DNA from: Bdellovibrionales bacterium
Lineage (GTDB): Bacteria; Bdellovibrionota; UBA1018; CAIMNF01
Direction of reading: 5' to 3'
Assembly: GCA_018266375.1 (NCBI GenBank)
Contig: JAFEAO010000005.1
Location: 331,185 to 395,184, forward strand
DNA length: 64,000 nucleotides
The notes beneath the pieces are model-generated. The model was not told the DNA's origin, did not search any database, and saw nothing but the letters and a program-made list of their open reading frames with translations. Positions within the stretch are counted from its first letter, which is position 1. Every line of letters begins with the position of its first letter. Positions 39,755 to 50,084 of this stretch are shown here, in pieces. Both the position numbers and the translations under genes were made by a program.

Positions 39755-42289
39755 ATGCGATTCCTGAAGGGGATTAAGATCAGCGCGAAAATGTTGGTGT
39801 TGGGCGGTGTTGGAATTGTTGTCGCGTCAGCCGCGACAATTTTGTACGCCTACTCGAGCGTGTCTCGCGAAGTTCCGGAAATCACCAAGGCTTCCGATTA
39901 TCGTCCGCGTACGGTGAGCCAAATTATTTCGGTGGAGAACGGCCAATCCAAAGTGATGGCCGAGTTCTACGTCGAGAAGCGCTATCTCACTCCTTATGAT
40001 CAGATTCCACAAAAAGTAATTCAGGCATTCTTGTCTGCCGAGGACTCGACTTTCTTTGAACACCAAGGAATCAACTTTGTCGCGATCGCCCGCGCTGCGG
40101 TCGCAAACTTTCTAGCCGGTCAGGTCGTACAGGGTGGGAGTACGATCACTCAACAGATCGCGAAGTCACTTTATTTGAGTCCGGATCGAAATATCGTTCG
40201 TAAGATTAAAGAACTTTTCCTTGCATTCCAGCTCGAAAAATATCTTTCTAAAGAGGATATTCTTTACCTCTACTTGAATCAAATTTATCTCGGTAGCGGT
40301 GCCTACGGCGTACAAGCCGCTGCACGCACTTATTTTCATAAAGACATCAAGAAAGTCACCATCGCGGAGATGGCCCTGATCGCGGGCCTTCCAACCGCGC
40401 CAGGAAAATACTCACCGCTGCTTAATCCAAAGAAAGCTAAAGACAGGCAGCTTTACGTGCTCAAGCGGATGCTTGAAAACAAATTCATCAGCGAAGACGA
40501 GTACAGGCGCGCGACCGCCGAGAAGACGCGTATTTACGTCAATGACGGAACCGAAGAACACCTGGCTCCCCACTTTGTGGAACACATTCGCCGTTATCTC
40601 GCTCAAAAGTATGGCGATAAAGCCGTTAACGAAGACGGCCTGACTGTAATCGTCCCGGCGGCCGTGAAATATTACGAAGCCGCGCAAGCAGCACTCGAAA
40701 ACGGCCTTGAAGACGTTGACCAAAAGAAAGGGTTTAGAGGAGCCGAAACGACAGTCGCTCAAAAAGACTGGGAAACCACCAAAGATCAGCTTAAAAAAGA
40801 AGTCACCAAAGAATACTTCCCTTACCGCTACTTAACGACTGACGGTAACCTCGATCTCGAAGAAGCCATTAAGGATTATGACCCAACCTTCGAGAAGTCG
40901 CTCTCCGGAAAAAAACTTCGTGCACTCATCACGGAAATTCATCCGGACAAGAAGATGGCGATGGCGTCGATCGGCGTGACTAACGTGATGATCCCTTGGG
41001 ATCTCGCAAGCTGGGCCAAACCAGCCGAAGACCCGAAAAATCCGAAGGCAGTGCGCAAAGATCCAAAAGGAATCGAAGACGTCTTAAAGCCGGGTGATAT
41101 GGTTTGGGTGAAATTGGTGAGCTTTACCGGCAAAGAAGGCGTGAAAGCCAAATTGATTCAGATTCCTGAAGTTCAGGGCGCGCTCTACTCGGTCGACACG
41201 GTGACTGGACAGATCCTCGCGATGGTCGGTGGTTACGATTTCAAGCTCTCTCAATTCAACCGTGCAGTGCAAGCCAAGCGTCAGATGGGCTCGACTGTGA
41301 AACCGATCATTTACTCGGCCGCGCTAGAGCGCGGGTATACTCCGGCAACCATTATTGTCGATTCGCCGATCGTGTTTGAAGACGCTGAGAACGGAGTTTG
41401 GAAGCCCGAGAACTACGAAGAAAAATTTTACGGCGACACCACCATGCGAGCCGCTTTGATTAACTCACGCAACATTCCGACGATTAAGATCGTTCAGGAC
41501 ATCAAGGTTCAAACCGTGATCAATCAGGCCCGTCGTTTTGGCCTTGATAGTACGTTTAACCAAGATCTTTCGATTTCACTCGGTTCAGCGACGACGTCAG
41601 TTCAAGATCTGGTACATGCCTTTACAACCTTCCCGCTTCAGGGCAAGCCGTTTCGTGCCGTGCTATTCGAGAAGATTATCGATCGCGACGGGCGCATCCT
41701 TGAAACGTCTAAGGATCTTCCGAGTGACCGTGCTGAACTCAACGAAAAAATCGATATCGAGAAAGCGCCTTACGCTCCGGTAGTTCCGGGTCTGCGTCTC
41801 GACCCTCGCGTGGCTTACGTGATGACTCATCTCATGAAAGAAGTCGTACAGTACGGAACCGCGGGTAAAGCAAACGCGGTTGGACGTCCGGTCGCAGGTA
41901 AGACCGGGACAACTCAGGACTTCCACGACGGGTGGTTCATCGGGTTCTCTCCACGCGTCGTCACCGGCGTGTGGGTCGGCTACGACGATTCTCGAACTCT
42001 CGGGCATGGCGAAGTCGGGGGTAACACCGCCCTCCCGATCTGGGTAGATTACATGAAGGAAGCGCTAAAGGACTTTCCGGCGGATGATTTCCCGGTGCCG
42101 GAAGGAATCAGCTTTGTAAACATCGATTCAAAAACGGGTAAACGCTCCGAAGGAGCCCGCGCCATAAAAGAAGCGTTTATTACCGGGACTGAGCCGGGTG
42201 CCGCGCCTCAGATGAAGACGACCGCGAATCCGAACGCTCCAACGAAAATCGAAGAGATGGACGAAGAGACGCTTCGCGAGGATAACTGA
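39755..42289 (+). CDS. mrcA: Penicillin-binding protein 1A (class A transglycosylase/transpeptidase)
   Basis: 844 residues. One N-terminal membrane helix, then the glycosyltransferase domain with catalytic E96 in SAEDSTFFEHQGI and the motif QGGSTITQQIAKSLYL, an inserted domain around residues 320-450, then the transpeptidase domain with the active Ser513 in GSTVKP (SxxK), SRNIPT and KTGTTQDFHD. Makes and cross-links peptidoglycan. The last 110 bases overlap a convergent gene on the other strand. Confidence 0.95.
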   Translation: MRFLKGIKISAKMLVLGGVGIVVASAATILYAYSSVSREVPEITKASDYRPRTVSQIISVENGQSKVMAEFYVEKRYLTPYDQIPQKVIQAFLSAEDSTFFEHQGINFVAIARAAVANFLAGQVVQGGSTITQQIAKSLYLSPDRNIVRKIKELFLAFQLEKYLSKEDILYLYLNQIYLGSGAYGVQAAARTYFHKDIKKVTIAEMALIAGLPTAPGKYSPLLNPKKAKDRQLYVLKRMLENKFISEDEYRRATAEKTRIYVNDGTEEHLAPHFVEHIRRYLAQKYGDKAVNEDGLTVIVPAAVKYYEAAQAALENGLEDVDQKKGFRGAETTVAQKDWETTKDQLKKEVTKEYFPYRYLTTDGNLDLEEAIKDYDPTFEKSLSGKKLRALITEIHPDKKMAMASIGVTNVMIPWDLASWAKPAEDPKNPKAVRKDPKGIEDVLKPGDMVWVKLVSFTGKEGVKAKLIQIPEVQGALYSVDTVTGQILAMVGGYDFKLSQFNRAVQAKRQMGSTVKPIIYSAALERGYTPATIIVDSPIVFEDAENGVWKPENYEEKFYGDTTMRAALINSRNIPTIKIVQDIKVQTVINQARRFGLDSTFNQDLSISLGSATTSVQDLVHAFTTFPLQGKPFRAVLFEKIIDRDGRILETSKDLPSDRAELNEKIDIEKAPYAPVVPGLRLDPRVAYVMTHLMKEVVQYGTAGKANAVGRPVAGKTGTTQDFHDGWFIGFSPRVVTGVWVGYDDSRTLGHGEVGGNTALPIWVDYMKEALKDFPADDFPVPEGISFVNIDSKTGKRSEGARAIKEAFITGTEPGAAPQMKTTANPNAPTKIEEMDEETLREDN

Positions 42290-43418
42290 GTTCGGCCGCA
42301 TTCATCCACTGACGGATATATTCTTCGAGATACCGCTGATTGATGCCTTTGAGATGGACGTTTTGGAAGTCTAAAATTTCAAACGTTTTACTCATGACGA
42401 CGTAATCGTACCGAAGACTGTTGTGGAGCTGAAACGCCGGAAAGAACGCGCTTGGGATAAACTTTGCTTTCAAAATCGAGTCGATGATTTTAGGTTTATC
42501 CGCACGGATCAAAAGCTCCACATAACGCGCTTGATTTTCGCGAAGTAAATTTGCGATCGCATCAAAAAGCCGGGTGTAGTTGATCTCGTCGTTGACTTTA
42601 CCGCCGACGATCACCGAATAACCGTCCGTACGGGAATGATAGCAAAAAATCTCAACTGATTGATCGGGAGAGGTAACGAGCAAGTTGGGTTCGTGGAACG
42701 GGAAGAACGCGAACTGAAGGGCACCGCCGGCCTTAAGCCTTTCAAAACGATGCCGGACAAAATACGGCGACTCTATGATTTCTAAAATCGGCGGATCGAC
42801 TAACTGACGAGAAGGCTGTGCGGGTTGGATAAACTTCATGTCGTTGATCGCTGGAATTTCTTCGCTCACGATTTGAACCAAACCTTGGAGTGAAGCATGA
42901 AGCGAATAGCCCTTGAAACGTTCTTCGAATGCGTCGTTCAAGTAGAGCGCGGTCAAACAATGGGTCTCGTAGTTTTCGGTCTTGTGAGAGTTCGGAAAAA
43001 TTCCGAGTTTTTTAAAATTCAGCTTTTCGGTCAACGCCTGAGCGGCTTCATGAACGGTGCGAGTGGTGGCGTAGACCACGTCGATGCCGGCGGTTTTTTG
43101 AAAAACGGTATCGATCGCATGCGAGAGGAGCTGCTCCATGAGGCTTTTTCCCCTAGCATTCGGAATAACAATTGCACCTCCAGCTTTGACGAGGCGATTT
43201 TCCGGGTCGTAGCGGAGAACGATGGAAGCGACGATCTCGGGTTCAGCTTCGACGAGGAACCAGAAATGGTGAGGGTGAGAAATGAACGCACGGAGAGCGG
43301 CCAAATCTTTCACGAGAGGATCCGGATACGTTCCATCGTAGATCCGGTGGTACAGCTCCATAATCCTAAAGCAGTCGGCGGGTGTCGCAAGGCGTGCGGT
43401 AAACGGCCCGATTTTCAT
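42180..43418 (-). CDS. GNAT-type acetyltransferase with an uncharacterised C-terminal half
   Basis: 412 residues from the ATG at 43418; a TTG six bases upstream would give two more. The N-terminal 160 residues have a GNAT fold pattern: AVIPNARGKSLMEQLLSHAID is the acetyl-CoA loop (here VIPNARGKSLM), followed by VYATTRTVHEAAQALTEKLNFKKLG. The C-terminal half is unrecognised and ends in a Ser/Arg-rich tail. The last 110 bases overlap the 3' end of the penicillin-binding protein gene in the opposite direction, which is unusual for two real genes. Substrate unknown. Confidence 0.7.
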   Translation of the reverse strand: MKIGPFTARLATPADCFRIMELYHRIYDGTYPDPLVKDLAALRAFISHPHHFWFLVEAEPEIVASIVLRYDPENRLVKAGGAIVIPNARGKSLMEQLLSHAIDTVFQKTAGIDVVYATTRTVHEAAQALTEKLNFKKLGIFPNSHKTENYETHCLTALYLNDAFEERFKGYSLHASLQGLVQIVSEEIPAINDMKFIQPAQPSRQLVDPPILEIIESPYFVRHRFERLKAGGALQFAFFPFHEPNLLVTSPDQSVEIFCYHSRTDGYSVIVGGKVNDEINYTRLFDAIANLLRENQARYVELLIRADKPKIIDSILKAKFIPSAFFPAFQLHNSLRYDYVVMSKTFEILDFQNVHLKGINQRYLEEYIRQWMNAAELSYPREASLRPSLRFSLERSDSRSSSSEARHPAQSR

Positions 43419-43607
43419 TCTCAAATGTTTTAAACCATACCGTCAAAGTTCGCAATTAAGCGACGTGTAAATTGACGGTTTTACGAGGATGAAGAGTTAA
43501 TAGCTCTTCAGGAATCTATGGGCCCGATTGGGAAGAATGATCGTCGACGGCTTTCTTTCCGTGAGAAAATATTTAATGCGCCCTCGTCGTAGGGCCGATA
43601 GGTAACC

Positions 43608-44483
43608 GTGAGCACTCGAGTTTTACAGAACCCCATATCCCGGTCCCTTGCAATACACGCCTTCTTGCTATTGCTCGCGTGTTTTTATGCGACGCATGCT
43701 CCCAAAATTAGTTTTGAAGAACCCATCTCCGTCACCATTCTTGAACCTAAAGATGAAGTCAAAGAAGCTAAGAAAGATGACGAAATTTCGAAACAGATGA
43801 TTGTTCAGAGGTCCGAGGGGGATCTTGCGGACAAAGCAAAAAAAGATGCTTACTTGAGTGACAAGACTCGCACCGTGCGTGAAGAGCGTTCAGCAAAACA
43901 ATCGGGTGAGGTCGGAGCTGCGGTTCCGGTTCCACCGATGACCGCAGCTAAACCGAATCCGAAAGCGAAAAAAGGCGAGTCGAAAGCGAAAGACGTGACA
44001 CTTAACGATTTGGGTTTGAAATTCGTTCCGAAGAAAGAAACGAATTTCGAGAAAGAACGCAATTGGGCGAACGCTCAAATGGGTGAGACTCTGCGTGGCG
44101 GACAGTATATTCAAGGGATGAAAGACGGCGAGACCTCAGCGCTTAATACCAAAGAGTTTGTCTTCTTTTCTTATTTTGATCGTGTTCGCCGTCAACTTGA
44201 CCAGGCTTGGCAACCGATCTTGCGTGAGCAAATTCAACGGATCTATAAAACAGGTCGCCATCTCGCGTCGAACGCGGACTATACGACTAAGACACTTGTC
44301 ACCCTGACCAAAAAGGGTGAGATCGAACGTGTTCAAGTTCTTGAAGAATCTGGCACATTTGATCTCGATCAAGCAGCGATTGATGCTCTAAACCATGCAG
44401 GACCATACCCTAATCCGCCACAAGGGCTGGTGGGTGGTGATGGAAGAGTTCAAATTCGTTGGGATTTTATCTTAAAGACGTAA
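43608..44483 (+). CDS. TonB-like energy transducer or TolA-like protein
   Basis: 291 residues with a GTG start (AGG about eight bases ahead). Short cytoplasmic N-terminus, one membrane helix (LAIHAFLLLLACFYATHAP), a Lys/Glu/Pro-rich periplasmic linker with PVPPMTAAKPNPKAKKGESK, and a C-terminal domain of about 90 residues with the TonB pattern LVTLTKKGEIERVQVLEESGTFDLDQAAIDALNHAGPYPNPPQG. TonB-type proteins link the inner membrane motor to outer membrane receptors or Tol envelope functions. ExbB and ExbD partners are not seen here. Confidence 0.8.
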   Translation: MSTRVLQNPISRSLAIHAFLLLLACFYATHAPKISFEEPISVTILEPKDEVKEAKKDDEISKQMIVQRSEGDLADKAKKDAYLSDKTRTVREERSAKQSGEVGAAVPVPPMTAAKPNPKAKKGESKAKDVTLNDLGLKFVPKKETNFEKERNWANAQMGETLRGGQYIQGMKDGETSALNTKEFVFFSYFDRVRRQLDQAWQPILREQIQRIYKTGRHLASNADYTTKTLVTLTKKGEIERVQVLEESGTFDLDQAAIDALNHAGPYPNPPQGLVGGDGRVQIRWDFILKT

Positions 44484-44491
44484 GTTTAGGC

Positions 44492-44884
44492 TTATTCGCC
44501 GATGAGGGATTTCATCCCCCGATTCATGACAAGCTGTTTCCAAGAAAAATCGATTTTACGAAAGATTTCAATCAGCCGCTCAGTCGCTTCTTCTTTTGAG
44601 TAACCTTGAGTATGAGCCAAGTGCTGAGCAGCAATGAGAAGGCTTTTAAACTCAGCAGACTGCATTAACTCGCCTAGTTCGTTTGAACGATCTTTAATGT
44701 GGTTGGCGCGAGTGGTGAGAAGAGATGTGTTAAATGCGCTGACCCAACTCTCGTTAAAGCCGGCATCATAACCTGCACCTGGTTTCGGTGAGTTCGGATT
44801 GCCGTTTTGATTGTCATTTCGATTATTAGAGTTGGATTCAATTTCTTGCAGTTGCAGGCGTGTATTGTCAAAGTTGCTGTGCAT
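44492..44884 (-). CDS. Small soluble protein of unknown function
   Basis: 130 residues from the ATG at 44884, with AGGA seven bases upstream; a TTG six bases further out is too close to that site. The N-terminal 45 residues are Asn/Gln/Gly-rich and disordered; the rest is helical with the motif SWKQLVMNRGMKSL at the end. No family recognised. Convergent with the TonB-like gene (eight bases apart). Confidence 0.6.
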   Translation of the reverse strand: MHSNFDNTRLQLQEIESNSNNRNDNQNGNPNSPKPGAGYDAGFNESWVSAFNTSLLTTRANHIKDRSNELGELMQSAEFKSLLIAAQHLAHTQGYSKEEATERLIEIFRKIDFSWKQLVMNRGMKSLIGE

Positions 44885-44992
44885 ACCCAATTCCTATTTT
44901 ACTTCTTCCCCAAGCAGTTGAACGAGGCTAATACAGGAAATAATTTTTGTGAAGACCTTTATGAAAATTAAATCCTTCGATAAACTTGATGT

Positions 44993-47857
44993 ATGCAAAA
45001 CACGAAGAAAAAGACTGAAATTTTAGAAGAAATTTCATTTCAATCCGCTCATAACTTTCCAATGAGACATATCGGCCCGTCTCAGGATGAACAAAATGAA
45101 ATACTTCGTGCTCTTGACTTAAAATCTCTTGACGAGATGGTTGCGTTGACCGTTCCGGAAGCAATCAGAATTCAAAACAGAATAAAAATTGATCCGATCG
45201 CATCCGAACCCGAGGCGCTCGATATTTTGAAAACGATCGCATCGAAAAATAAAATTTTTCGTTCACTCCTGGGCTTGGGGTTCCATGACAACCACACGCC
45301 CAACGTCATCCGCAGAAATATTTTGGAGAACCCGGGTTGGTACACCCAGTACACGCCCTATCAATCCGAGATAGCGCAAGGTCGTCTCGAAGCACTTTTG
45401 AATTATCAAACGATGACGATCGACCTCACCGGATTGCCCGTTGCGAACGCCTCCCTTTTGGACGAGGCAACCGCCTGCGCGGAAGCCATGGCGATGATGT
45501 ACTCCCTCAAACACGCGTCTGAGCGCAACGTGTTTTATGTCTCCGATCGCCTGCATCCGCAAAATATCGAAGTCATCCGTACCCGCGCGAAACCGTTGAA
45601 GATCGAATTGAAGTTGTTTTCGTACGAAAATTACGCGCCAGAAGAAAACATGTTCGGCGTGATCTTTCAATATCCGGATACGTATGGAGCGGTCGAAGAA
45701 AGAATCAAGAGTTGGATCGAAACAGCCCATGCGAAAGGCGCACTCGTATCGGTTTCGGCTGATCCGCTGGCACTCATGCTCTTAAAGAGCCCTGGATCGA
45801 TCGGCGCGGATATCGCGATCGGAAGTTTTCAGCGTTTCGGTGTGCCGATGGGTTTTGGAGGTCCTTCGGCTGCCTACTTTGCTTGTCGTGATGAGTACAA
45901 GCGGGCCATGCCAGGCCGTATCGTCGGACTCTCGAAGGACAAGCTGGGTAATCCGGCGATTCGTCTCGCGCTTCAAACACGCGAACAGCACATTCGTCGC
46001 GAGAAAGCGACGTCGAACATTTGTACCTCTCAAGTTTTGCTCGCAGTGATGAGCTCGATGTACGCCGTCTATCACGGACCGAAGGGTCTGACCGCTATCG
46101 CAAAGCGCACGCATGGATTTGCCGTTGCCCTAGCTAAAGAGATCGCGCGTGCCGGCCATGAGCTCGTCGCTAAAAATTTTTTTGACACGGTTTCATTCCG
46201 CGTGAAGGACGACGTCACCGCCACCGATATCTACCAAAAATTTATAATGAACGGAATGAATATCCGACGCGTAAGTATGAAAGTGCTCTCGCTTTGTTTT
46301 GACGAGTGCACGACTTACGAAGAATTCCAAAATGTGGTGTCGATTTTAACGGGATCGACGACCCATCTCGACAAGACGTTTATCCAAATTCCGGAAAGCT
46401 TGATCCGTGAAGACGAAGTCCTCACTCATCCAGTGTTCCACAAGTACCAATCGGAGCACGATATGCTCAGATATATTGCTTCGCTTGAGCGAAAAGATTT
46501 GTCCTTGAATTTCTCGATGATCCCGCTCGGATCTTGCACTATGAAGTTGAATGCGACCGTTGAGATGATTCCGGTGACCTGGCCGGAGTTCGGCCTCATG
46601 CACCCTGCGGCACCCCGTGACCAGACCGCGGGTTACTTGGAACTCTTCCAAGATCTTGAAAAAATGCTTTGTGACGTGACGGGGTTTGATGCCGCATCAC
46701 TGCAGCCTAATGCCGGATCTCAAGGCGAATACGCAGGCTTGCTCACGATCCGCGCTTATCATGAGTCGTGCAATCAATCACATCGCGATGTTTGCTTGAT
46801 TCCTAAATCCGCTCATGGCACCAATCCTGCGTCGGCGGCAATGGCGGGTTTTAAGGTTGTGGTCGTTGAGTGCGATAAAGACGGAAACATCGATTTGTCA
46901 GATCTCGAAAGATGCGCGCAAGAAAACGCGGTGAACCTTGGAGCATTGATGGTGACCTATCCATCAACTCATGGGGTTTTCGAAGCAAAAATTAAGCAAG
47001 TTTGTGAAATCGTGCACAAGTATGGCGGCCAGGTTTATATGGACGGTGCCAATATGAATGCTCAAATCGGACTCTGCCGTCCGGGAGAATTTGGACCGGA
47101 CGTGTGCCACCTAAACTTGCACAAAACTTTTTGTATCCCACACGGCGGCGGCGGTCCGGGCATGGGTCCGATCGCGGTCAAATCTCAACTCGCGCCATTC
47201 TTGCCTGGTCATGTTCTATCAAAAACAGGCGGAGAAAAAGCGATTGGAGCAATTTCGGCCGCACCGTGGGGCTCGGCGAGTATTCTCCCGATTTCTTGGA
47301 CATACATGAAGCTCATGGGCGCCGAAGGATTGACTCGCGCGACTCAAGTCGCGATCTTGAACGCAAATTACATTGCACGCAAGCTTGAATCGCACTACCC
47401 GGTGCTCTACAAAGGCGAGAAAGGTTGGGTTGCGCACGAATGTATTCTTGATATTCGTCCGATCAAGGCCGAGACAGGTGTTGACGTTGAAGACATCGCG
47501 AAGCGGTTAATGGATTATGGATTCCACGCTCCGACCGTCTCGTTCCCGGTTGCGGGCACGATGATGATCGAACCAACCGAAAGCGAATCCAAAACCGAAC
47601 TCGACCGCTTTATCGATGCAATGGTTTCGATCCGGCATGAGATCAAGTCGGTGCCAACGATTGTGAAAAACGCACCCCACACGGCCGAAATGATTTCATC
47701 CAGTGAGTGGACAAATGTGTATTCCCGAGAACAAGCAGCGTATCCTCGCCCTTGGGTTAAACAAAAGAAATTTTGGCCGTCAGTTGCACGGATCGATAAC
47801 GTATTCGGTGACCGTAACTTGGTTTGTTCTTGCCAGCCGATCGAGGCGTACACTTAA
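44993..47857 (+). CDS. gcvP: Glycine dehydrogenase (decarboxylating), P protein
   Basis: 954 residues, single-chain type. PLP enzyme that decarboxylates glycine and hands the aminomethyl group to the lipoyl arm of GcvH. Two homologous halves: the N-terminal half starts with [17 protein letters not shown], the C-terminal half has the PLP-binding Lys711 in [28 protein letters not shown] is typical. Convergent with the gene downstream, whose stop overlaps by four bases. gcvT and gcvH are on the other strand, not in one operon with gcvP. Confidence 0.97.
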   Translation: MQNTKKKTEILEEISFQSAHNFPMRHIGPSQDEQNEILRALDLKSLDEMVALTVPEAIRIQNRIKIDPIASEPEALDILKTIASKNKIFRSLLGLGFHDNHTPNVIRRNILENPGWYTQYTPYQSEIAQGRLEALLNYQTMTIDLTGLPVANASLLDEATACAEAMAMMYSLKHASERNVFYVSDRLHPQNIEVIRTRAKPLKIELKLFSYENYAPEENMFGVIFQYPDTYGAVEERIKSWIETAHAKGALVSVSADPLALMLLKSPGSIGADIAIGSFQRFGVPMGFGGPSAAYFACRDEYKRAMPGRIVGLSKDKLGNPAIRLALQTREQHIRREKATSNICTSQVLLAVMSSMYAVYHGPKGLTAIAKRTHGFAVALAKEIARAGHELVAKNFFDTVSFRVKDDVTATDIYQKFIMNGMNIRRVSMKVLSLCFDECTTYEEFQNVVSILTGSTTHLDKTFIQIPESLIREDEVLTHPVFHKYQSEHDMLRYIASLERKDLSLNFSMIPLGSCTMKLNATVEMIPVTWPEFGLMHPAAPRDQTAGYLELFQDLEKMLCDVTGFDAASLQPNAGSQGEYAGLLTIRAYHESCNQSHRDVCLIPKSAHGTNPASAAMAGFKVVVVECDKDGNIDLSDLERCAQENAVNLGALMVTYPSTHGVFEAKIKQVCEIVHKYGGQVYMDGANMNAQIGLCRPGEFGPDVCHLNLHKTFCIPHGGGGPGMGPIAVKSQLAPFLPGHVLSKTGGEKAIGAISAAPWGSASILPISWTYMKLMGAEGLTRATQVAILNANYIARKLESHYPVLYKGEKGWVAHECILDIRPIKAETGVDVEDIAKRLMDYGFHAPTVSFPVAGTMMIEPTESESKTELDRFIDAMVSIRHEIKSVPTIVKNAPHTAEMISSSEWTNVYSREQAAYPRPWVKQKKFWPSVARIDNVFGDRNLVCSCQPIEAYT

Positions 47858-48543
47858 ACGACGACCGGCGGTTCGAAAATTTTTTGATTACTGAGCGGAG
47901 AGGTCCGCGCTTTAGGACCAGGATCATTTTCGAGATACGTTACGGCGATGGCGTCGCCGTCTTCGCTCCAAGCGTTCAAAAAATTTCCACACATACAACA
48001 GGGCTTGAGTGAAACCCAGATTTGGTAACCGCGTGGAATTTTGCATTTATGTTTTGCAACGTAAACTCGCACAAGATTTACTTCGGCATGGAGCAGGCGG
48101 TTTTTTGAACTCGAGTTTATCGTAGCGAGAACCGGCTTCCGGTTTTGATCGAGAAGTACGGCGATGATCGGACGGTCGCTTCTAAACGGATAAGCGCGCA
48201 TCCACCCGGCGATATCCTCGGAGGTTTCAGGATGGGCTACAGACGGATCCGGTTTATTGGCAGGTACGATCTCGGTGGTTGATGGCTCGGCTTTGATGAG
48301 TGAATTAAATTCGGCTACTGTAATATGGCTTATCCGTTTAGCCGCGACATTGATAGTCGATCTGCACATCGACGTCAGCGGATAATCGGCAAATATCCGT
48401 GTTCGAAGCAAATGGAATGCGCGATCCGGATAGTGATCCCAAATTCCCTCGACTAAGCGAGTAACGGGGGTTTCGGGCGATTCTCCTATTCGAGAGCTCG
48501 TGAAGAAAATTTGCTTTGAATAAATAAGGAGAGCGCGAGCCAA
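47854..48543 (-). CDS. Cytidine deaminase-fold protein of the Bd3614 type
   Basis: 229 residues with a TTG start two bases after the gcvH stop, so coupled translation is likely. The active site is complete: H152-A-E154 (LLHAEVNL) and P181-C182-C-M-C185 ([11 protein letters not shown]), a zinc-dependent deaminase pattern (HAE plus PCxxC). The preceding 110 residues form a separate domain. This architecture matches the Bd3614-like deaminase family named from Bdellovibrio, as I recall it. There is no signal peptide, so it acts inside the cell or is exported by another route. Position at the end of the gcvT-gcvH operon is unusual. Substrate (nucleotide, nucleoside or nucleic acid) is unknown. It overlaps the end of gcvP by four bases. 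Confidence 0.75.
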   Translation of the reverse strand: MARALLIYSKQIFFTSSRIGESPETPVTRLVEGIWDHYPDRAFHLLRTRIFADYPLTSMCRSTINVAAKRISHITVAEFNSLIKAEPSTTEIVPANKPDPSVAHPETSEDIAGWMRAYPFRSDRPIIAVLLDQNRKPVLATINSSSKNRLLHAEVNLVRVYVAKHKCKIPRGYQIWVSLKPCCMCGNFLNAWSEDGDAIAVTYLENDPGPKARTSPLSNQKIFEPPVVV

Positions 48544-48545
48544 GT

Positions 48546-48932
48546 TTAAAGCGTCTTCACGAAGTCTTGGTAAGCGGCCGCTGTCAAGAGAGTTTCGAAC
48601 TGAGCTTTAGCAGTAGGACTTTCGAGCGTGAGCATCCAACTTTCGTGAGCGGAAGCGTTGATCTTGTTTGGCTCAGAGATGAGATCTGCGTTCGTTTCCA
48701 CAACTGTACCAGCAAGCGGAGAATAGAGGTCCGACACGGCTTTGATGCTTTCTACCACGCCAAATGTTTCGTGGAATTTTAACTCGCGTCCGACTTTCGG
48801 GAGATCGAGATATACGATATCACCCAAAGAACTTTGAGCGTGATCAGTGATACCCACTTTCACGCGAGTGTCAGAAGCAAGTTCGCACCATTCGTGATCT
48901 TTTGTGTATCGGTAGTTGCTTGGATAATTCAT
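48546..48932 (-). CDS. gcvH: Glycine cleavage system H protein
   Basis: 128 residues. Lipoyl carrier of the glycine cleavage system. The lipoylated Lys64 is in GVVESIKAVSDLYSPLAGTV. Overlaps gcvT by four bases (ATGA), and is followed two bases later by the deaminase gene. Confidence 0.97.
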   Translation of the reverse strand: MNYPSNYRYTKDHEWCELASDTRVKVGITDHAQSSLGDIVYLDLPKVGRELKFHETFGVVESIKAVSDLYSPLAGTVVETNADLISEPNKINASAHESWMLTLESPTAKAQFETLLTAAAYQDFVKTL

Positions 48933-50041
48933 GTTTTGCTCCTCTTATAAAATGGTGTGGATACGATTTCAAACGGGTGAAGTTCTTCGCGTACTTTGAC
49001 AGCGAGTTTGGTGCCGACAACATCGAACTTTTTGTCGACGAAAGCGATACCGATCGGGAGTTTCAACGAAGGGGATGACGTCCCGCTTGTGATAATTCCG
49101 ATTTTTGTGGATTGATCTTCGGTGTACACGTCATAACCCTGGCGAGGAATCGCGCGACCGAGAGACTTTACACCGACTAAAGACTTGATTGCGCCCGATG
49201 CTTTTTGTTTTTGGAGAACCGCCTTGCCCACGAAATCCGAAACCTTGGTGAGCTTAGTAACCCATCCCAAGCCGGTTTCAAGCGGAGTGGTCTCGTCGGT
49301 GAGCTCGTGTCCGTAAAGGGCGTATTTCATTTCGAGTCTGAGGGTGTCGCGTGCGCCGAGACCGCACGGCAAAAGACCGTCGGTCTTACCCGCTTCGAGA
49401 AGTTTGTTCCACAATGCCGGGCCCTGACTCCATTCCACGTAAAGTTCAAATCCGTCTTCGCCGGTGTAACCCGTCCGTGCGATCAGTGTTTTGATCCCGT
49501 CGATTCTGCCGAATTTACACCAGTAGGTTTTCATTTCAGAAAGCAGAGTCGAAGTCAGACGTTGCAAAATAGTTTCAGCTTTCGGGCCTTGAAGTGCGAG
49601 TTGAGAAAATCGTAGAGAACGGTTTTCAATATTTGGAAGCGGTTTCTTAAAGCCGGACTTTACCTTTTGAATGTGCGTATAATCTTTGTCGGTGTTCGAT
49701 GCGTTCACGACCAGAAGGTATTGTTCGTTGCCCACGCGGTAGACAACGAGGTCATCGACAAGCCCACCACTCTCGTGGCAGAGACCGCAGTACATCGCCT
49801 GGTCGATCGCGAGTTTCGAAATATCGTTGGTGACGAGGAAATCGACGAACTCACCCGCGGTGGGTCCTTCAACCCAAACTTCGCCCATGTGGCTCACGTC
49901 AAAGAGACCGCAAGCATTGCGGACGGCCAGGTGTTCATTCAAAACGCCGGAGTATTGGACGGGCAGTTCCCATCCACCGAAATCAATCAATCGGCCGCCG
50001 CACTTGCGGTGTTCTTCGATTAAGGCGGTTTGCTTTAGCAT
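48929..50041 (-). CDS. gcvT: Glycine cleavage system aminomethyltransferase, T protein
   Basis: 370 residues. Tetrahydrofolate-dependent transfer of the aminomethyl carbon. N-terminal IDFGGWELPVQYSGVLNEHLAVRNACGLFDVSHMG, then YTGEDGFELYV and a C-terminal SLGRAIPRQGYDV region match the family. GAGGG directly precedes the ATG. Lies 43 bases after the receiver-TPR gene and so may belong to one operon with it. Confidence 0.96.
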   Translation of the reverse strand: MLKQTALIEEHRKCGGRLIDFGGWELPVQYSGVLNEHLAVRNACGLFDVSHMGEVWVEGPTAGEFVDFLVTNDISKLAIDQAMYCGLCHESGGLVDDLVVYRVGNEQYLLVVNASNTDKDYTHIQKVKSGFKKPLPNIENRSLRFSQLALQGPKAETILQRLTSTLLSEMKTYWCKFGRIDGIKTLIARTGYTGEDGFELYVEWSQGPALWNKLLEAGKTDGLLPCGLGARDTLRLEMKYALYGHELTDETTPLETGLGWVTKLTKVSDFVGKAVLQKQKASGAIKSLVGVKSLGRAIPRQGYDVYTEDQSTKIGIITSGTSSPSLKLPIGIAFVDKKFDVVGTKLAVKVREELHPFEIVSTPFYKRSKT

Positions 50042-50084
50042 CCCTCAAGACTATCAAACGGGGTCAATTTTTGGCAACGCATTA

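Noticed and set aside
43490..43512. Hairpin GAAGAG...CTCTTC before the TonB-like gene as a terminator
   Set aside because: No T-run follows in either direction.
50042..50084. Glycine riboswitch before gcvT
   Set aside because: Only 43 bases separate gcvT from the upstream gene, too short for the known structure.
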